From the NCBI RefSeq assembly GCF_003626575.1, contig NZ_RBDY01000041.1, positions 1 through 57,041 of the forward strand: a stretch of 57,041 bases of DNA. The letters are read 5' to 3'. The notes under the pieces are model-generated. The model was not told the origin of the DNA. It did not search any database and worked only from the letters and a program-made list of their open reading frames with translations. The position numbers and the translations under genes were made by a program. Shown one piece after another: positions 16,096 to 25,138 of the stretch. The stretch comes from Streptomyces radicis. Lineage in GTDB: Bacteria > Actinomycetota > Actinomycetes > Streptomycetales > Streptomycetaceae. Position 1 is the stretch's first letter, and each line of letters opens with the position of its first letter.

Positions 16096-16875
16096 TCAGG
16101 AGCCGATCATGTGGACGCCGCCGTCCACGTGCACGATCTCGCCCGTGGTCTTCGGGAACCAGTCCGACAGCAGCGCGACCACGCCGCGCGCCGCGGGCTC
16201 GGGGTCGGCGAGGTCCCAGCCGAGGGGCGCGCGGTTGTCCCAGATGTCGGCCAGCTCGTCGAAGCCCGGGATGGACTTGGCGGCCATGGACTTCAGCGGG
16301 CCCGCGGAGACCAGGTTGACCCGGATGTCGCGGTCCCCCAGGTCGCGGCCGAGGTAGCGCGAGGTGGCCTCGAGGGCCGCCTTGGACACGCCCATCCAGT
16401 CATATTTGGGCCAGGCCACCTGGGCGTCGAAGTCGAGGCCCACGACCGAGCCGCCGCGGCGCTCGAGCAGCGGGAGCAGGGCCATCGTCAGGGACTTGAG
16501 GGAGAACGCCGAGACCTCGACGGCCGTGGCGACCGATTCCCAGCCGGTGTTCAGGAAGTTGCCGCCCAGGGCGTCCTGGGGCGCGAAGGCGATGGAGTGC
16601 ACCACGCCGTCGAGGCCGATGCCCTCGCCGAGGTGCTCGGCGACGTTGGCGGCGAGGGAGTCGAGGTGCTCCTGGTTCTGCACGTCGAGCTCGATCACCG
16701 GCGCCTCCTTGGGCAGCCGCTGGGCGATGCGCTTCACCAGGCTCAGCCGGCCGAAGCCCGTGAGCACGACCTCGGCGCCCTCCATCTGCGCGAGCCGCGC
16801 GACGTGGAACGCGATCGAGGCGTCCGTGAGCACCCCGGTGACCAGGATGCGCTTGCCTGCGAGCAGTCCGTCCAT
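16096..16875 (-). CDS. fabI: Enoyl-ACP reductase FabI (InhA type)
   Basis: This 259-residue NADH-dependent reductase carries out the last step of fatty acid elongation. It shows the cofactor region GKRILVTGVLTDASIAFHVA, DVQNQEHLDSL, GVVHSIAFAPQ and the catalytic YxxMxxxK in YDWMGVSKAALEATSRYLGR. That wording is closer to mycobacterial InhA than to E. coli FabI. It starts 3 bases after the stop of fabG and forms an operon with it. Confidence 0.96.
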   Translation of the reverse strand: MDGLLAGKRILVTGVLTDASIAFHVARLAQMEGAEVVLTGFGRLSLVKRIAQRLPKEAPVIELDVQNQEHLDSLAANVAEHLGEGIGLDGVVHSIAFAPQDALGGNFLNTGWESVATAVEVSAFSLKSLTMALLPLLERRGGSVVGLDFDAQVAWPKYDWMGVSKAALEATSRYLGRDLGDRDIRVNLVSAGPLKSMAAKSIPGFDELADIWDNRAPLGWDLADPEPAARGVVALLSDWFPKTTGEIVHVDGGVHMIGS

Positions 16876-16878
16876 GTG

Positions 16879-17598
16879 TCAGTGCCCCATGCCCAATCCG
16901 CCGTCAACCGGGATGACGGCTCCAGTGATGTACGCGGCCTCGTCCGAGGCCAGGAAGCGGACGGCCGCCGCGATCTCCGCGGGCTCGGCGTACCGGCCGA
17001 GCGGCACCTGGCCGACGATCTCGGCCTGCCGCTCCTCGGGGAGCGCCCTGGTCATGTCGGTGTCGACGAAGCCGGGGGCGACCACGTTGCACGTGATGTT
17101 GCGCGAGCCGAGCTCGCGGGCGAGGGAGCGCGCGAAGCCGACGAGGGCGGCCTTGCTCGCGGCGTAGTTGACCTGCCCGGCCGAGCCGAGGAGGCCCACG
17201 ACCGAGGAGATCAGCACGACGCGGCCCGTGCGGGCGCGCAGCATGCCGCGCGCCGCGCGCTTGACCACGCGGAAGGTGCCGGTGAGGTTGGTGTCGAGGA
17301 CGGCCTGGAAGTCCTCCTCGGACATCCGCAGGATCAACTGGTCGCGCGTGATCCCGGCGTTGGCGACGAGGACCTCGACGCGGCCGTGCGCGTCCTCGAT
17401 CTCTTTGTATGCCTGCTCCACCTGTTCGGGGTCGGTGATGTCGCACTTCACCGCCAGGCAGCCCAGCTCGGCCAGCTCCTTCGGTGGCTCACCCGAGCGG
17501 TAGGTGATGGCGACCTGGTCGCCTGCGTCGGCGAGGGCACGGGCAATGGCCAGGCCGATCCCGCGATTTCCTCCGGTGACGAGTACCGAGCGGCTCAA
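16879..17598 (-). CDS. fabG: 3-oxoacyl-ACP reductase FabG
   Basis: This 239-residue short-chain dehydrogenase reduces beta-ketoacyl-ACP with NADPH. It has GGNRGIGLAIARALADAG, the NAG motif in VANAGITRD, a catalytic Ser in VLISSVVG, YAASKAAL (YxxxK) and a C-terminal TGAVIPVDGGLGMGH. The start is TTG at 17598, preceded by AAGGAGGG at good spacing. Together with the adjacent fabI it matches the mabA-inhA arrangement of actinobacteria. Confidence 0.95.
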   Translation of the reverse strand: MSRSVLVTGGNRGIGLAIARALADAGDQVAITYRSGEPPKELAELGCLAVKCDITDPEQVEQAYKEIEDAHGRVEVLVANAGITRDQLILRMSEEDFQAVLDTNLTGTFRVVKRAARGMLRARTGRVVLISSVVGLLGSAGQVNYAASKAALVGFARSLARELGSRNITCNVVAPGFVDTDMTRALPEERQAEIVGQVPLGRYAEPAEIAAAVRFLASDEAAYITGAVIPVDGGLGMGH

Positions 17599-17916
17599 GG
17601 GCCTGCCCTCCTTCTGCGTCAGGTGTTCCGGACAAACCTAGCCTCCCCGCGCCGCGCCCAGGGGGGCGGGGCGCGACAGGGGGGCCGCCGGGGATCTGTT
17701 GGTCCTCCACAACGCGGCCGCGGCGTCGCCGGGAGAGCGAGGGGCCGTGGCGGTGCCGAACGGGGGTGCGCCGGGCGGCCTTTGCCCGGGACACGGCGGG
17801 AGGTGGCGGGGCATGATCGTGCCGGGGTGACCACCGTCGCCGCCACCGCCGAGGACGGACGAACGCCGTGTCCGACGAACGCCGAGGACAGATGACCGCC
17901 GAGGACAGGAGACTCC
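17599..17916. other. Intergenic region between divergent fabG and tldD
   Basis: This 318-base GC-rich spacer must hold the promoters for fabG-fabI and tldD-tldE. I see no clear -35/-10 pair. The last 90 bases contain repeats of CGCCGAGGAC (around 17847, 17879 and 17892), the last of which merges into the AGGAG before tldD. No further gene is supported in it. Confidence 0.5.
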
Positions 17917-19440
17917 GTGCCCAGATCCATCGATGAGACGTTCCTCGCGCTACCGCTGCGCCGCCTCGCCGACGCGGCGCTGGCCAGGGCGAGGGCGCTG
18001 GGGGCCGAGCACGCCGACTTCCGCTGCGAGCGGGTGCGCAGCGCCAACTGGGTGCTGCGCGACGCCAGGCCCGCGGGATCCGCCGACACCACCGACGTGG
18101 GGTACGCGGTGCGCGTCGTCCACGGCGGGAGCTGGGGGTTCGCCGCGGGCATCGACATGACGCCCGACGGCGCCGCGGCCGTGGCCGGGCAGGCGGTGGC
18201 GATGGCGCGGCTGTCCGCGAAGGTCATCGCCGCGGCGGGCTCGGACGGGCGGGTGGAGCTGGCGCCCGAGCCGTCGCACGGCGATCGGACGTGGGTCTCG
18301 TCCTACGAGGTCAACCCCTTCGACGTCCCCGACGGCGACAAGACCGCGCTGCTCGCCGACTGGAGCGCCGGGCTGCTTGGCGCCGAGGGCGTGAGCCATG
18401 TCATGGCGCGGCTGTGGGCGGTGCAGGAGAACAAGTTCTACGCCGACACCGCGGGCACCGTGACCACCCAGCAGCGCGTGCGGGTGCTGCCCGAGCTGAC
18501 GGCGACCGCGGTGGACGCGGCCGGCGGGCGTTTCGACTCGATGCGGACGCTGGCGCCGCCGGTGGGCCGCGGCTGGGAGTATCTGCGGGGCACGGGCTGG
18601 GACTGGGACGCCGAGCTGGCCGAGCTGCCGGGCCTGCTGGCCGAGAAGATGGCCGCGCCGTCGGTGGAGCCGGGGCGTTACGACCTGGTCATCGACCCGT
18701 CGAACCTCTTCCTCACCATCCATGAGTCGATCGGCCACGCCACCGAGCTGGACCGGGCGCTCGGCTACGAGGCGGCGTTCGCGGGCACGTCGTTCGCCAC
18801 GTTCGACCAGCTGGGCACGTTGCGCTACGGCTCGCCGCTGATGAATGTCACGGGCGACCGGACCGTCGAGCACGGCCTGGCGACCATCGGCTACGACGAC
18901 GAGGGCGTGCGGACGCGGTCCTGGGACGTGGTCAGGGACGGCGTGCTCGTGGGCTACCAGATGGACCGGAGGACCGCCGCGCTCCAGGGCTTCGAGCGGT
19001 CCAACGGCTGCGCGTTCGCCGAGTCGTCCGCGCGCGTGCCGCTCCAGCGGATGGCCAACGTCTCGCTCCTGCCGGATCCCGAGGGGCCCGACACGGCGGG
19101 GCTGATCGACGGGGTCGAGCGGGGCATCCTCGTCGTCGGCGCGGGCTCGTGGTCGATCGACATGCAGCGCTACAACTTCCAGTTCACGGGGCAGCGCTTC
19201 TTCCGCGTCGAGAACGGCAGGCTCGCCGGTCAGCTGCGCGACGTGGCGTACCAGGCCAACACGACGGACTTCTGGGGGTCGATGGCGGCCGTCGGCGGGC
19301 CGGAGACCTATGTGCTGGGCGGCACGTTCATGTGCGGCAAGGCGCAGCCCGAGCAGGTCGCGGCCGTCTCGCACGGCTGCCCCGCGGCCCTGTTCCGTGA
19401 CATCAGCGTCCTCAACACCACCCAGGAGTCGGGCAGATGA
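17917..19440 (+). CDS. tldD: Metalloprotease TldD
   Basis: This 507-residue protein is the catalytic subunit of the TldD/TldE peptidase. It carries the zinc motif HESIGHATELD (HExxxH, about residues 269-279) and a late Cys-containing block GGTFMCGKAQ, as in other TldD proteins. TldD/E degrades unfolded peptides and, in E. coli, matures microcin B17 and processes CcdA. The start is GTG at 17917 after AGGAG. It overlaps tldE by 4 bases (ATGA), so expression is coupled. No RiPP precursor is evident beside it. Confidence 0.95.
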   Translation: MPRSIDETFLALPLRRLADAALARARALGAEHADFRCERVRSANWVLRDARPAGSADTTDVGYAVRVVHGGSWGFAAGIDMTPDGAAAVAGQAVAMARLSAKVIAAAGSDGRVELAPEPSHGDRTWVSSYEVNPFDVPDGDKTALLADWSAGLLGAEGVSHVMARLWAVQENKFYADTAGTVTTQQRVRVLPELTATAVDAAGGRFDSMRTLAPPVGRGWEYLRGTGWDWDAELAELPGLLAEKMAAPSVEPGRYDLVIDPSNLFLTIHESIGHATELDRALGYEAAFAGTSFATFDQLGTLRYGSPLMNVTGDRTVEHGLATIGYDDEGVRTRSWDVVRDGVLVGYQMDRRTAALQGFERSNGCAFAESSARVPLQRMANVSLLPDPEGPDTAGLIDGVERGILVVGAGSWSIDMQRYNFQFTGQRFFRVENGRLAGQLRDVAYQANTTDFWGSMAAVGGPETYVLGGTFMCGKAQPEQVAAVSHGCPAALFRDISVLNTTQESGR

Positions 19441-20849
19441 GCAGCGGAAGGCGTGGCGCCGACGCGCCGCACGAGATCGTCGAACGCGCCCTCGAGCTGT
19501 CCCGCGCGGACGGCGCGGTGGTGATCGTCGAGGAGACGTCGACGGCCCATCTGCGCTGGGCGGCCAACGCGCTGACCACCAACGGCGTGACGCGCGGGCG
19601 GCGGGTGACCGTGATCGCCACGGTGAACGGCGCCGAGGGCACAGCCGCCGGCGTGGTCGGCGGGACCGCGGTGGGCGCCGACGCGTTGGAGCCGCTGGTG
19701 CGCGCGGCCGAGGAGGCCGCGCGGCAGTCGCCGTCGGCCGAGGACGCACGGGCGCTGCTCGGGGGCGCGCCCGCGGGCGACTTCACGGCCGCGCCCGACG
19801 CGACGTCGGCGGCGGCGTTCGACGCGTTCGCGCCGGCGCTCGGTGAGACGTTCGCGCGGGCGCGCGCGGAGGGGCGCGAGCTGTTCGGCTTCGCGAACGA
19901 CGAGGTGGTCTCCACCTATCTGGGTACCTCGGCCGGGCTGCGGCGGCGGCACGACCAGCACACGGGCCATGTGGAGCTCAACGCCAAGTCCCCCGACCGG
20001 CGGCGCTCGGCCTTCGTGACCGCGCCGACGGACGACTTCGCCGCCGTGGACCCCGCGGCGCTCGACGCGGACCTCGCGACGCGGCTGCGCTGGGCCGAGC
20101 GCCGGATCGACCTGCCCGCGGGGCGGTACGAGACGCTGCTGCCGCCGACGGCGGTGGCCGACCTGATCACCTATCTGTACTGGAACGCGGGCGCGCGCGA
20201 CGCCCACGAGGGAAGGACCGTCTTCAGCGGCCGGGGCGGCGGGACGCGGGTGGGCGAGCGGCTCTCGCCGTTGCCCCTGACCCTGTCGAGCGACCCGGGC
20301 GCGCCCGGGGTGGCGGCGACGCCGTTCGTGGTGGCGCACTCGTCGACGGACACGTTCGTCCCCGCGCCTTCCGTCTTCGACAACGGGCTGCCGATCGGGC
20401 GGACCGAGTGGATCTCCGACGGCGTGCTGCGGCGGCTGCTGACCACCCGGCACACGGCGGAGCTGACCGGCCTCCCGGTGGCCCCGCTCACCGACAACCT
20501 GCTGCTCGACGCGGGCGGGACGCGCCCCCTGTCCGACCTGGTGGCCGACACCGGGCGCGGGCTGCTGGTCAGCACGCTGTGGTACATCCGCGAGGTGGAC
20601 CCCAAGACGCTGCTGCTGACCGGGCTGACCAGGGACGGCGTCTACCTGGTGGAGGGCGGCGAGGTGGTCGGCGTGGTGAACAATTTCCGGTTCAACGAGT
20701 CACCCGTCGACCTCCTGTCCCGCGCCGTCGAGGCGAGCCGGGCCGAGCTGTGCCGCTCGCGCGAGTGGGGCGAGTACTTCCCGCGCACGTCGATGCCGAC
20801 GCTGCGGGTGCCGGAGTTCAACATGAGCTCGGTGAGCCCCGGGGTCTGA
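19437..20849 (+). CDS. tldE: TldE/PmbA-type metalloprotease partner
   Basis: This 470-residue paralogue of TldD lacks the HExxxH motif, as expected for the TldE/PmbA subunit, which completes the heterodimer without binding zinc. Family features include RWAANALTTNGVTRGRRVTV near the N-terminus and the C-terminal VVGVVNNFRFNESPVDLLSR. Its ATG overlaps the TldD stop by 4 bases. It converges with the SnoaL-like gene 11 bases away, with no obvious terminator. Confidence 0.92.
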   Translation: MSSGRRGADAPHEIVERALELSRADGAVVIVEETSTAHLRWAANALTTNGVTRGRRVTVIATVNGAEGTAAGVVGGTAVGADALEPLVRAAEEAARQSPSAEDARALLGGAPAGDFTAAPDATSAAAFDAFAPALGETFARARAEGRELFGFANDEVVSTYLGTSAGLRRRHDQHTGHVELNAKSPDRRRSAFVTAPTDDFAAVDPAALDADLATRLRWAERRIDLPAGRYETLLPPTAVADLITYLYWNAGARDAHEGRTVFSGRGGGTRVGERLSPLPLTLSSDPGAPGVAATPFVVAHSSTDTFVPAPSVFDNGLPIGRTEWISDGVLRRLLTTRHTAELTGLPVAPLTDNLLLDAGGTRPLSDLVADTGRGLLVSTLWYIREVDPKTLLLTGLTRDGVYLVEGGEVVGVVNNFRFNESPVDLLSRAVEASRAELCRSREWGEYFPRTSMPTLRVPEFNMSSVSPGV

Positions 20850-20860
20850 GGGCTCAGGGC

Positions 20861-21211
20861 TCAGGGCTCGATGGTGAGCCAGGAGATCAGCCCGCCGTCC
20901 AGCGCGAAGCGGAAGCGCAGGTCGACCTGGCCGCCGGGGAAGTCGCCCGCCAGGTGGTGGGTGGCCATCCAGCGGTCGTCGCCCTCGTGGCGGGCGCCGG
21001 TCAGCTCGGTGGTGTACGTGTACTCCGACGCGGCCCGGTCGAGCCAGCGCGCGATGTCGGCGCCGCCCGTGTGGGTGGCGCCGTCGTCGGTCACGGTGGC
21101 GTCGGGCGCGAACAGCGCGAGCGCGGTCGGGGTGTCCCTGACACGGTGGGCCGCCAGGAAGCGGGTGACCGTCTCGGGCAGCTCCGCGGGGTCGATCGGC
21201 CGGCCGGTCAT
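20861..21211 (-). CDS. SnoaL/NTF2-like protein
   Basis: This 116-residue protein fits the NTF2-like/SnoaL fold: an N-terminal helix pair (VTRFLAAHRVRDTPTALALF), APDATVTDDG, then a strand-rich half ending in LDGGLISWLTIEP. Members are small-ligand enzymes or stress proteins, so no reaction can be assigned. The ATG at 21211 follows GAGGAG; an upstream in-frame ATG at 21265 would lie inside the operator palindrome region. It is divergent from an HxlR regulator and probably controlled by it. Confidence 0.82.
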   Translation of the reverse strand: MTGRPIDPAELPETVTRFLAAHRVRDTPTALALFAPDATVTDDGATHTGGADIARWLDRAASEYTYTTELTGARHEGDDRWMATHHLAGDFPGGQVDLRFRFALDGGLISWLTIEP

Positions 21212-21222
21212 GGGAACTCCTC

Positions 21223-21263
21223 GACTGCTAAAGTGGAAGCTACTCACTTCGACTTTAGCAGTC
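21223..21263. promoter_or_regulatory. Operator palindrome between the SnoaL-like and HxlR genes
   Basis: GACTGCTAAAGT (21223-21234) and its exact complement ACTTTAGCAGTC (21252-21263) form perfect 12-base arms around 17 bases. An inner AGTG/CACT pair (21232-21235, 21245-21248) is nested within. It fills the space between two divergent starts at 21211 and 21295. It is the obvious site for the adjacent HxlR dimer. Confidence 0.75.
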
Positions 21264-21294
21264 ACCTCGTCGCACCATCATCCCGGGAGGCCCC

Positions 21295-21819
21295 ATGCCT
21301 GGCCGTGTCCGACTCGAGGATCGCGAGTGCCCGCTGTCCACGACCGTGGCGCGGGTCGGCGAGTGGTGGACGCTGCTGATCCTGCATGACGCGTTCGACG
21401 GCTACACACGCTTCGACCAGTTCCAGGCAAACCTGGGCATATCGTCCAGCATGCTGACCACGCGACTGAAGGCCCTGGTGGCCGACGGGATCCTGGAGCG
21501 CCGCCCGTACCGCGCGGGCCCCACGCGCCACGAGTACGTCCTGACCGACCTCGGCCGCTCGCTGCGCCCGGTCGTGGTGGCCCTGGCCGCCTGGGGGAAC
21601 GCCAGGCTGGCCCCCGAGGAGCGCAGCATGATCCTGGTGGACGCCAGGACGGGCAACGAGGTCGAGCCGGTCGTCGTGGACGCCGCCACCGGGCGAGGGC
21701 TCGACGACAGCGAGGCGTTCGTCTTCGCCGCGGGGCCCGCGGCGAGCCCGGCGATGCGGGCGCGCTACCCCGGCGGCGTGGGCCGCGCGGGGGCCGCGGA
21801 TTCCCCGGGCCCCGGCTGA
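21295..21819 (+). CDS. HxlR-family transcriptional regulator
   Basis: This 174-residue regulator has the HxlR winged helix at about residues 10-105: CPLSTTVARVGEWWTLLILH, FQANLGISSSMLTTRLKALV and LERRPYRAGPTRHEYVLTDL. The single Cys at residue 12 is at the position used for redox or aldehyde sensing in several HxlR proteins such as YodB and HypR. That makes a thiol-sensing role possible but unproven. The ATG at 21295 follows GGGAGG. It faces the SnoaL-like gene across a large palindrome. Confidence 0.9.
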   Translation: MPGRVRLEDRECPLSTTVARVGEWWTLLILHDAFDGYTRFDQFQANLGISSSMLTTRLKALVADGILERRPYRAGPTRHEYVLTDLGRSLRPVVVALAAWGNARLAPEERSMILVDARTGNEVEPVVVDAATGRGLDDSEAFVFAAGPAASPAMRARYPGGVGRAGAADSPGPG

Positions 21820-21877
21820 GCCGCCGACCGTAGGATGGGCCACGTCCCAGCCCTCCCCCCGACTTCCAGGACTCAAC

Positions 21878-23341
21878 GTGACACGCCTCGGCGACTCCGT
21901 GCAGCGCGCCCGCGCGCTGCTGACGCGGGACCTCTCCTCCGACACCACCGTCAGGCAGCTGCTCGAGGAGACCGGCGCACGGCGTTATCTGGACCTCGGC
22001 GACCTGTCGGCGGGCGAGCAGGCGGCGTTGATCGCCTCGCGCGCCGTCGACGTGCTGCCCTCGGTCGAGCGGCTCACCGAGCGCATCGGGGCCGCGCGGG
22101 CCACGGGGCGCGGGCTGCACGTCAAGCTGGGGATCGACCCGACCGCCGTGGACGTGCACCTGGGGCACGCGGTGCCGATCATCGTGCTCAGCCGGTTCCA
22201 GCGGATGGGCCACGACGTGACGCTGATCATCGGCGACATCACCGCCAAGATCGGGGACCCGACGGGCCGTTCGACCGAGCGCCCGCCGCTCACCGACGAG
22301 GACATCGCCAGGAACCTCGCCGGGTACCGCGAGCAGGTCAGGCCGTTCTTCGACTTCGAACGCGTCAGGTTCAGGCACAACAGCGAGTGGCTCGGCGAGA
22401 TCGCGCTCCCCCGGCTGATCGGCGTCCTGGCCCAGGTCCCGGCCTCCGCGCTGCTCCAGCGCGACGACTTCCGCACGCGCCTCGAGGGCGGGCACGGGCT
22501 GAGCATGTCCGAACTGATCTACCCGGTGGCCATGGCGATCGACTCGGCGGAGATCGCGGCGGACGTGGAGCTCGGCGGCGTCGACCAGCTGCTCAACATG
22601 CAGATGGGCCGCCGCGTGATGGAGATCTACGGCCTGGAGCCGCAGGGCATCGTCAGCATGCCGCTCATCGAGGGCACCGACGGCTCGGGCGCCAAGATGT
22701 CCAAGTCCAAGGGAAACTACATCGGCCTGAACGCCACCCCCGACGACGTCTACGGCAAGGTCATGTCCATCCCCGACCGGCTGATGGAGCCTTATCTGCG
22801 GGCCTGGACCGAGTGGACCGACGAGGAGCTCGCGCTGGCGCTCGGCCGCCTCGCCGACTCCTCGCTGCACCCCATGGACCTCAAGAAGGTGCTCGCGGGC
22901 GAGGTCGTCACCGTGCTGCACGGCGTCGAGGCGGCGATGGCGGCCAGGGCGGGGTTCACCGCGCGGTTCTCGCGCCGGAGCTTCACCGAGGTCGAGGCGC
23001 TGCCCGAGCTGTCGCTCGCCGAGCACGGCGGCGAGGGCATCGCGACGCTGCTGACCAAGGTGCTCGGCTTCACGCCGAGCGCGTCGGCGGCCCGGCGGCT
23101 GGCCAAGCAGAACGGGCTGCGGCTCGTGCTCGAGACCGGCGAGGGCCAGAGCAGCGCCGTGCTGGCCGAGGCGGACGCGCTGCGCCCGCTCGGCGAGGTC
23201 ATCGACGAGCGCCTCGCGGGGGCCGCCGAGCCGCCCAAGGGCGTCTACCTCAAGGCCGGGCGCAAGCTCGCCCAGGTCAGGGACGAGACAGGTCACGAGG
23301 CCCCGCCGCGCTCGGGCGCCGGGCACGAGGCGAGGCGGTGA
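21878..23341 (+). CDS. tyrS: Tyrosyl-tRNA synthetase
   Basis: This class I synthetase (487 residues) charges tRNA-Tyr. It shows the HIGH-type motif HLGHA (about residue 94), GDITAKIGDPTGRSTERPPL, the tyrosine-site block GGVDQLLNMQMGR, KMSKS (about 272-276) and a C-terminal S4-like domain from about residue 400. The HLGH/KMSKS wording places it in the TyrZ-like clade. The start is GTG at 21878 with a weak AGGA. Four bases separate its stop from the DUF3099 gene. I saw no T-box leader upstream. Confidence 0.96.
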   Translation: MTRLGDSVQRARALLTRDLSSDTTVRQLLEETGARRYLDLGDLSAGEQAALIASRAVDVLPSVERLTERIGAARATGRGLHVKLGIDPTAVDVHLGHAVPIIVLSRFQRMGHDVTLIIGDITAKIGDPTGRSTERPPLTDEDIARNLAGYREQVRPFFDFERVRFRHNSEWLGEIALPRLIGVLAQVPASALLQRDDFRTRLEGGHGLSMSELIYPVAMAIDSAEIAADVELGGVDQLLNMQMGRRVMEIYGLEPQGIVSMPLIEGTDGSGAKMSKSKGNYIGLNATPDDVYGKVMSIPDRLMEPYLRAWTEWTDEELALALGRLADSSLHPMDLKKVLAGEVVTVLHGVEAAMAARAGFTARFSRRSFTEVEALPELSLAEHGGEGIATLLTKVLGFTPSASAARRLAKQNGLRLVLETGEGQSSAVLAEADALRPLGEVIDERLAGAAEPPKGVYLKAGRKLAQVRDETGHEAPPRSGAGHEARR

Positions 23342-23345
23342 GGCG

Positions 23346-23681
23346 ATGCTCAGGCGAAGGGGCGCGGCCCAGGACCCCGCGGTCCACCGGATCACCGGGG
23401 CACGGCAGGGGCTCGCCGACGACGTCCGCGGGCGGCAGCGCCGCTATGTCATCTCGATGCTCGTGCGCACCGCCGCGGTGGTGCTGACGCTTCTGCTGTG
23501 GAACGTCAGCACGCCGCTCGCGGCGGTCACGCTCGTCCTGGGCGCCGTGCTGCCGTATGTGGCCGTCGTGGTGGCGAACGCGGGCCGCGAGAACGCCCCC
23601 TCGCTGCCGTCGACGTTCCTCGCCGACGGCGCCACGCGGTCGCTCCCGCCCGCGAACGAGGATCCTCACAAGCGGAGTTGA
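23346..23681 (+). CDS. DUF3099 membrane protein
   Basis: This 111-residue protein fits DUF3099: ITGARQGLADDVRGRQRRYV then two membrane segments (MLVRTAAVVLTLLLWNV and LAAVTLVLGAVLPYVAVVVA, about residues 38-77) and a polar C-terminal tail. It is widespread beside tyrS in actinomycetes and has no known function. The start at 23346 lies 4 bases after the tyrS stop, so it is translated from the same message. Confidence 0.88.
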   Translation: MLRRRGAAQDPAVHRITGARQGLADDVRGRQRRYVISMLVRTAAVVLTLLLWNVSTPLAAVTLVLGAVLPYVAVVVANAGRENAPSLPSTFLADGATRSLPPANEDPHKRS

Positions 23682-23802
23682 CGCCTCCGACCTGGGAAGC
23701 TCGATAAATCCTCAGCTCAATTGGGCCGTTCCCCTGCGCCGATCGGTGCATTGCATGTCATACTTCAAGGGCGCTCCGTATCCCCCGTCGGAGCGACGAT
23801 CC

Positions 23803-23838
23803 GACGCCGGGCGGCTCCCCCCGTGGCTGCCCGGCGTC
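23803..23838 (+). terminator. Terminator hairpin after tyrS-DUF3099
   Basis: The 10-base arms GACGCCGGGC (23803-23812) and GCCCGGCGTC (23829-23838) pair exactly, followed by the T-rich GCTTCTTGTATT. It lies 120 bases after the DUF3099 stop. It ends 47 bases before the next plus-strand gene, so an attenuator role for that gene is also possible. Confidence 0.7.
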
Positions 23839-23885
23839 GCTTCTTGTATTGCGGAGACGTCCTGGCGATTTCTTGAGGGTGTTGT

Positions 23886-24125
23886 ATGGATTTCGTGTCG
23901 AACGAATCCGCCGCCGCTCCGTTGATCTGCTCGGCCAAGGGCTGCCGTGAGGCGGCCCTGTGGGTGCTGGCCTGGAACAATCCGAAGCTGCACACCCCCG
24001 AGCGCCGCAAGACGTGGCTGGCGTGTGAGGAGCACCGGGAGTATCTGTCGCGATTCCTCGGGGTGCGCGGCTTTCTCAAGGACGTGGTGCCGCTCGCCGA
24101 GTGGCGGTCGGCGTCCGGAGGTTAG
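23886..24125 (+). CDS. Small conserved Cys/His-containing protein
   Basis: This 79-residue protein is conserved in Streptomyces as I remember it, and is sometimes mislabelled acetone carboxylase. It has CSAKGC (residues 15-20) and ACEEH (about 46-50), so a CX4C...CX2H zinc site is likely. The rest is compact and polar, with WVLAWNNPKLHTPERRKTWL in the middle. The ATG follows GAGGGTGTTGT. It is convergent with moaA. The function is unknown. Confidence 0.82.
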   Translation: MDFVSNESAAAPLICSAKGCREAALWVLAWNNPKLHTPERRKTWLACEEHREYLSRFLGVRGFLKDVVPLAEWRSASGG

Positions 24126-24148
24126 GGGGTCCGCGGCTCCCCCGGCGG

Positions 24149-25138
24149 TCAGCCGCCGATCGCGGACATCGGGCGCTGCGGCTGGAGGAACTCCGGGTCG
24201 TCGAGGCCCGAGCCCGCCTTCTTGCCCCACATCGCCGCCCGCCAGCGCCCGGCCAGCTCGTCGTCGTCCGCGCCCGAGCGCAGCGCCCCGCGCAGGTCCG
24301 ACTCCTCGCGCGCGAACAGGCAGCTGCGCACCTGGCCGTCGGCGGTCAGGCGGGTGCGGTCGCACGCGCGGCAGAACGGGCGCGTGACCGACGCGATGAC
24401 GCCCACGCGGTGCGGCCCGCCGTCCACGAGCCACCGCTCGGCGGGCGCCGAGCCCCGGCTCTCGGCCTGCTCGGGGGTGAGCGCGAAGCGCGTCCGCAGC
24501 GACTCCAGGATCTGCTCGGCGGTGATCATGCGCTCCCGGTCCCAGCCGTGCTGGGCGTCGAGCGGCATCTGCTCGATGAACCGCAGCTCATACCCGTGCT
24601 CGACGGCCCAGGCGAGCAGCCCGGGGGCCTCCGTGTCGTTGAGCCCCGGCATCAGCACGGCGTTGACCTTGACCGGCGTCAACCCCGCCTCCCTCGCGGC
24701 CTCGAGGCCGCGCAGCACGTCGTCGAGGCGGCGGCGCCTGGTGATCCGCTCGAAGACGTCGGGGTCGGTGCTGTCGAGCGAGACGTTGACCCGGTCGAGG
24801 CCCGCCTCGCGCAGCGGCGCCGCGAGCCGGGCGAGGCCGATGCCGTTGGTCGTCAGGGACAGCCGGGGGCGCGGGGTCAGCGCGGCACAGCGCGCGACGA
24901 TGCCCGTGAGCCCCCTGCGCAACAACGGCTCTCCCCCGGTGAACCGCACCTCCGTCACGCCGAGCCGGGTCACGGCGACGCCGACCAGGCGGACGATCTC
25001 GTCATCCGTGAGGAGCTCGGGCTTGTCGAGCCAGGCCAGCCCCTCTTCCGGCATGCAGTAGGTGCAGCGGAGGTTGCACCTGTCGGTCAGCGAGACCCGC
25101 AGATCGGTCGCGGTCCTGCCATAGGTGTCCAGCAGCAT
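24149..25138 (-). CDS. moaA: GTP 3',8-cyclase MoaA
   Basis: This 329-residue radical SAM enzyme makes the first molybdopterin intermediate from GTP. It has the SAM cluster motif CNLRCTYC (Cys 21, 25, 28), GGEPLLR, the C-terminal second-cluster cysteines CRAC plus a third 14 residues later (256, 259, 273), and the terminal Gly-Gly needed for activity. I chose the ATG at 25138: TACCCT lies 7 bases upstream with no Shine-Dalgarno, as in a leaderless transcript. No other moa genes are adjacent. Confidence 0.95.
   Translation of the reverse strand: MLLDTYGRTATDLRVSLTDRCNLRCTYCMPEEGLAWLDKPELLTDDEIVRLVGVAVTRLGVTEVRFTGGEPLLRRGLTGIVARCAALTPRPRLSLTTNGIGLARLAAPLREAGLDRVNVSLDSTDPDVFERITRRRRLDDVLRGLEAAREAGLTPVKVNAVLMPGLNDTEAPGLLAWAVEHGYELRFIEQMPLDAQHGWDRERMITAEQILESLRTRFALTPEQAESRGSAPAERWLVDGGPHRVGVIASVTRPFCRACDRTRLTADGQVRSCLFAREESDLRGALRSGADDDELAGRWRAAMWGKKAGSGLDDPEFLQPQRPMSAIGG

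Noticed and set aside
16111..17895. 594-residue plus-strand open frame over fabI-fabG
   Set aside because: It is antisense to two clear enzymes and has low-complexity Gly/Asp/Val composition typical of shadows.
17917..20849. RiPP biosynthesis locus around tldD-tldE
   Set aside because: TldD/E can mature peptides, but no precursor, cyclase or transporter gene lies beside it; the pair is a common core feature.
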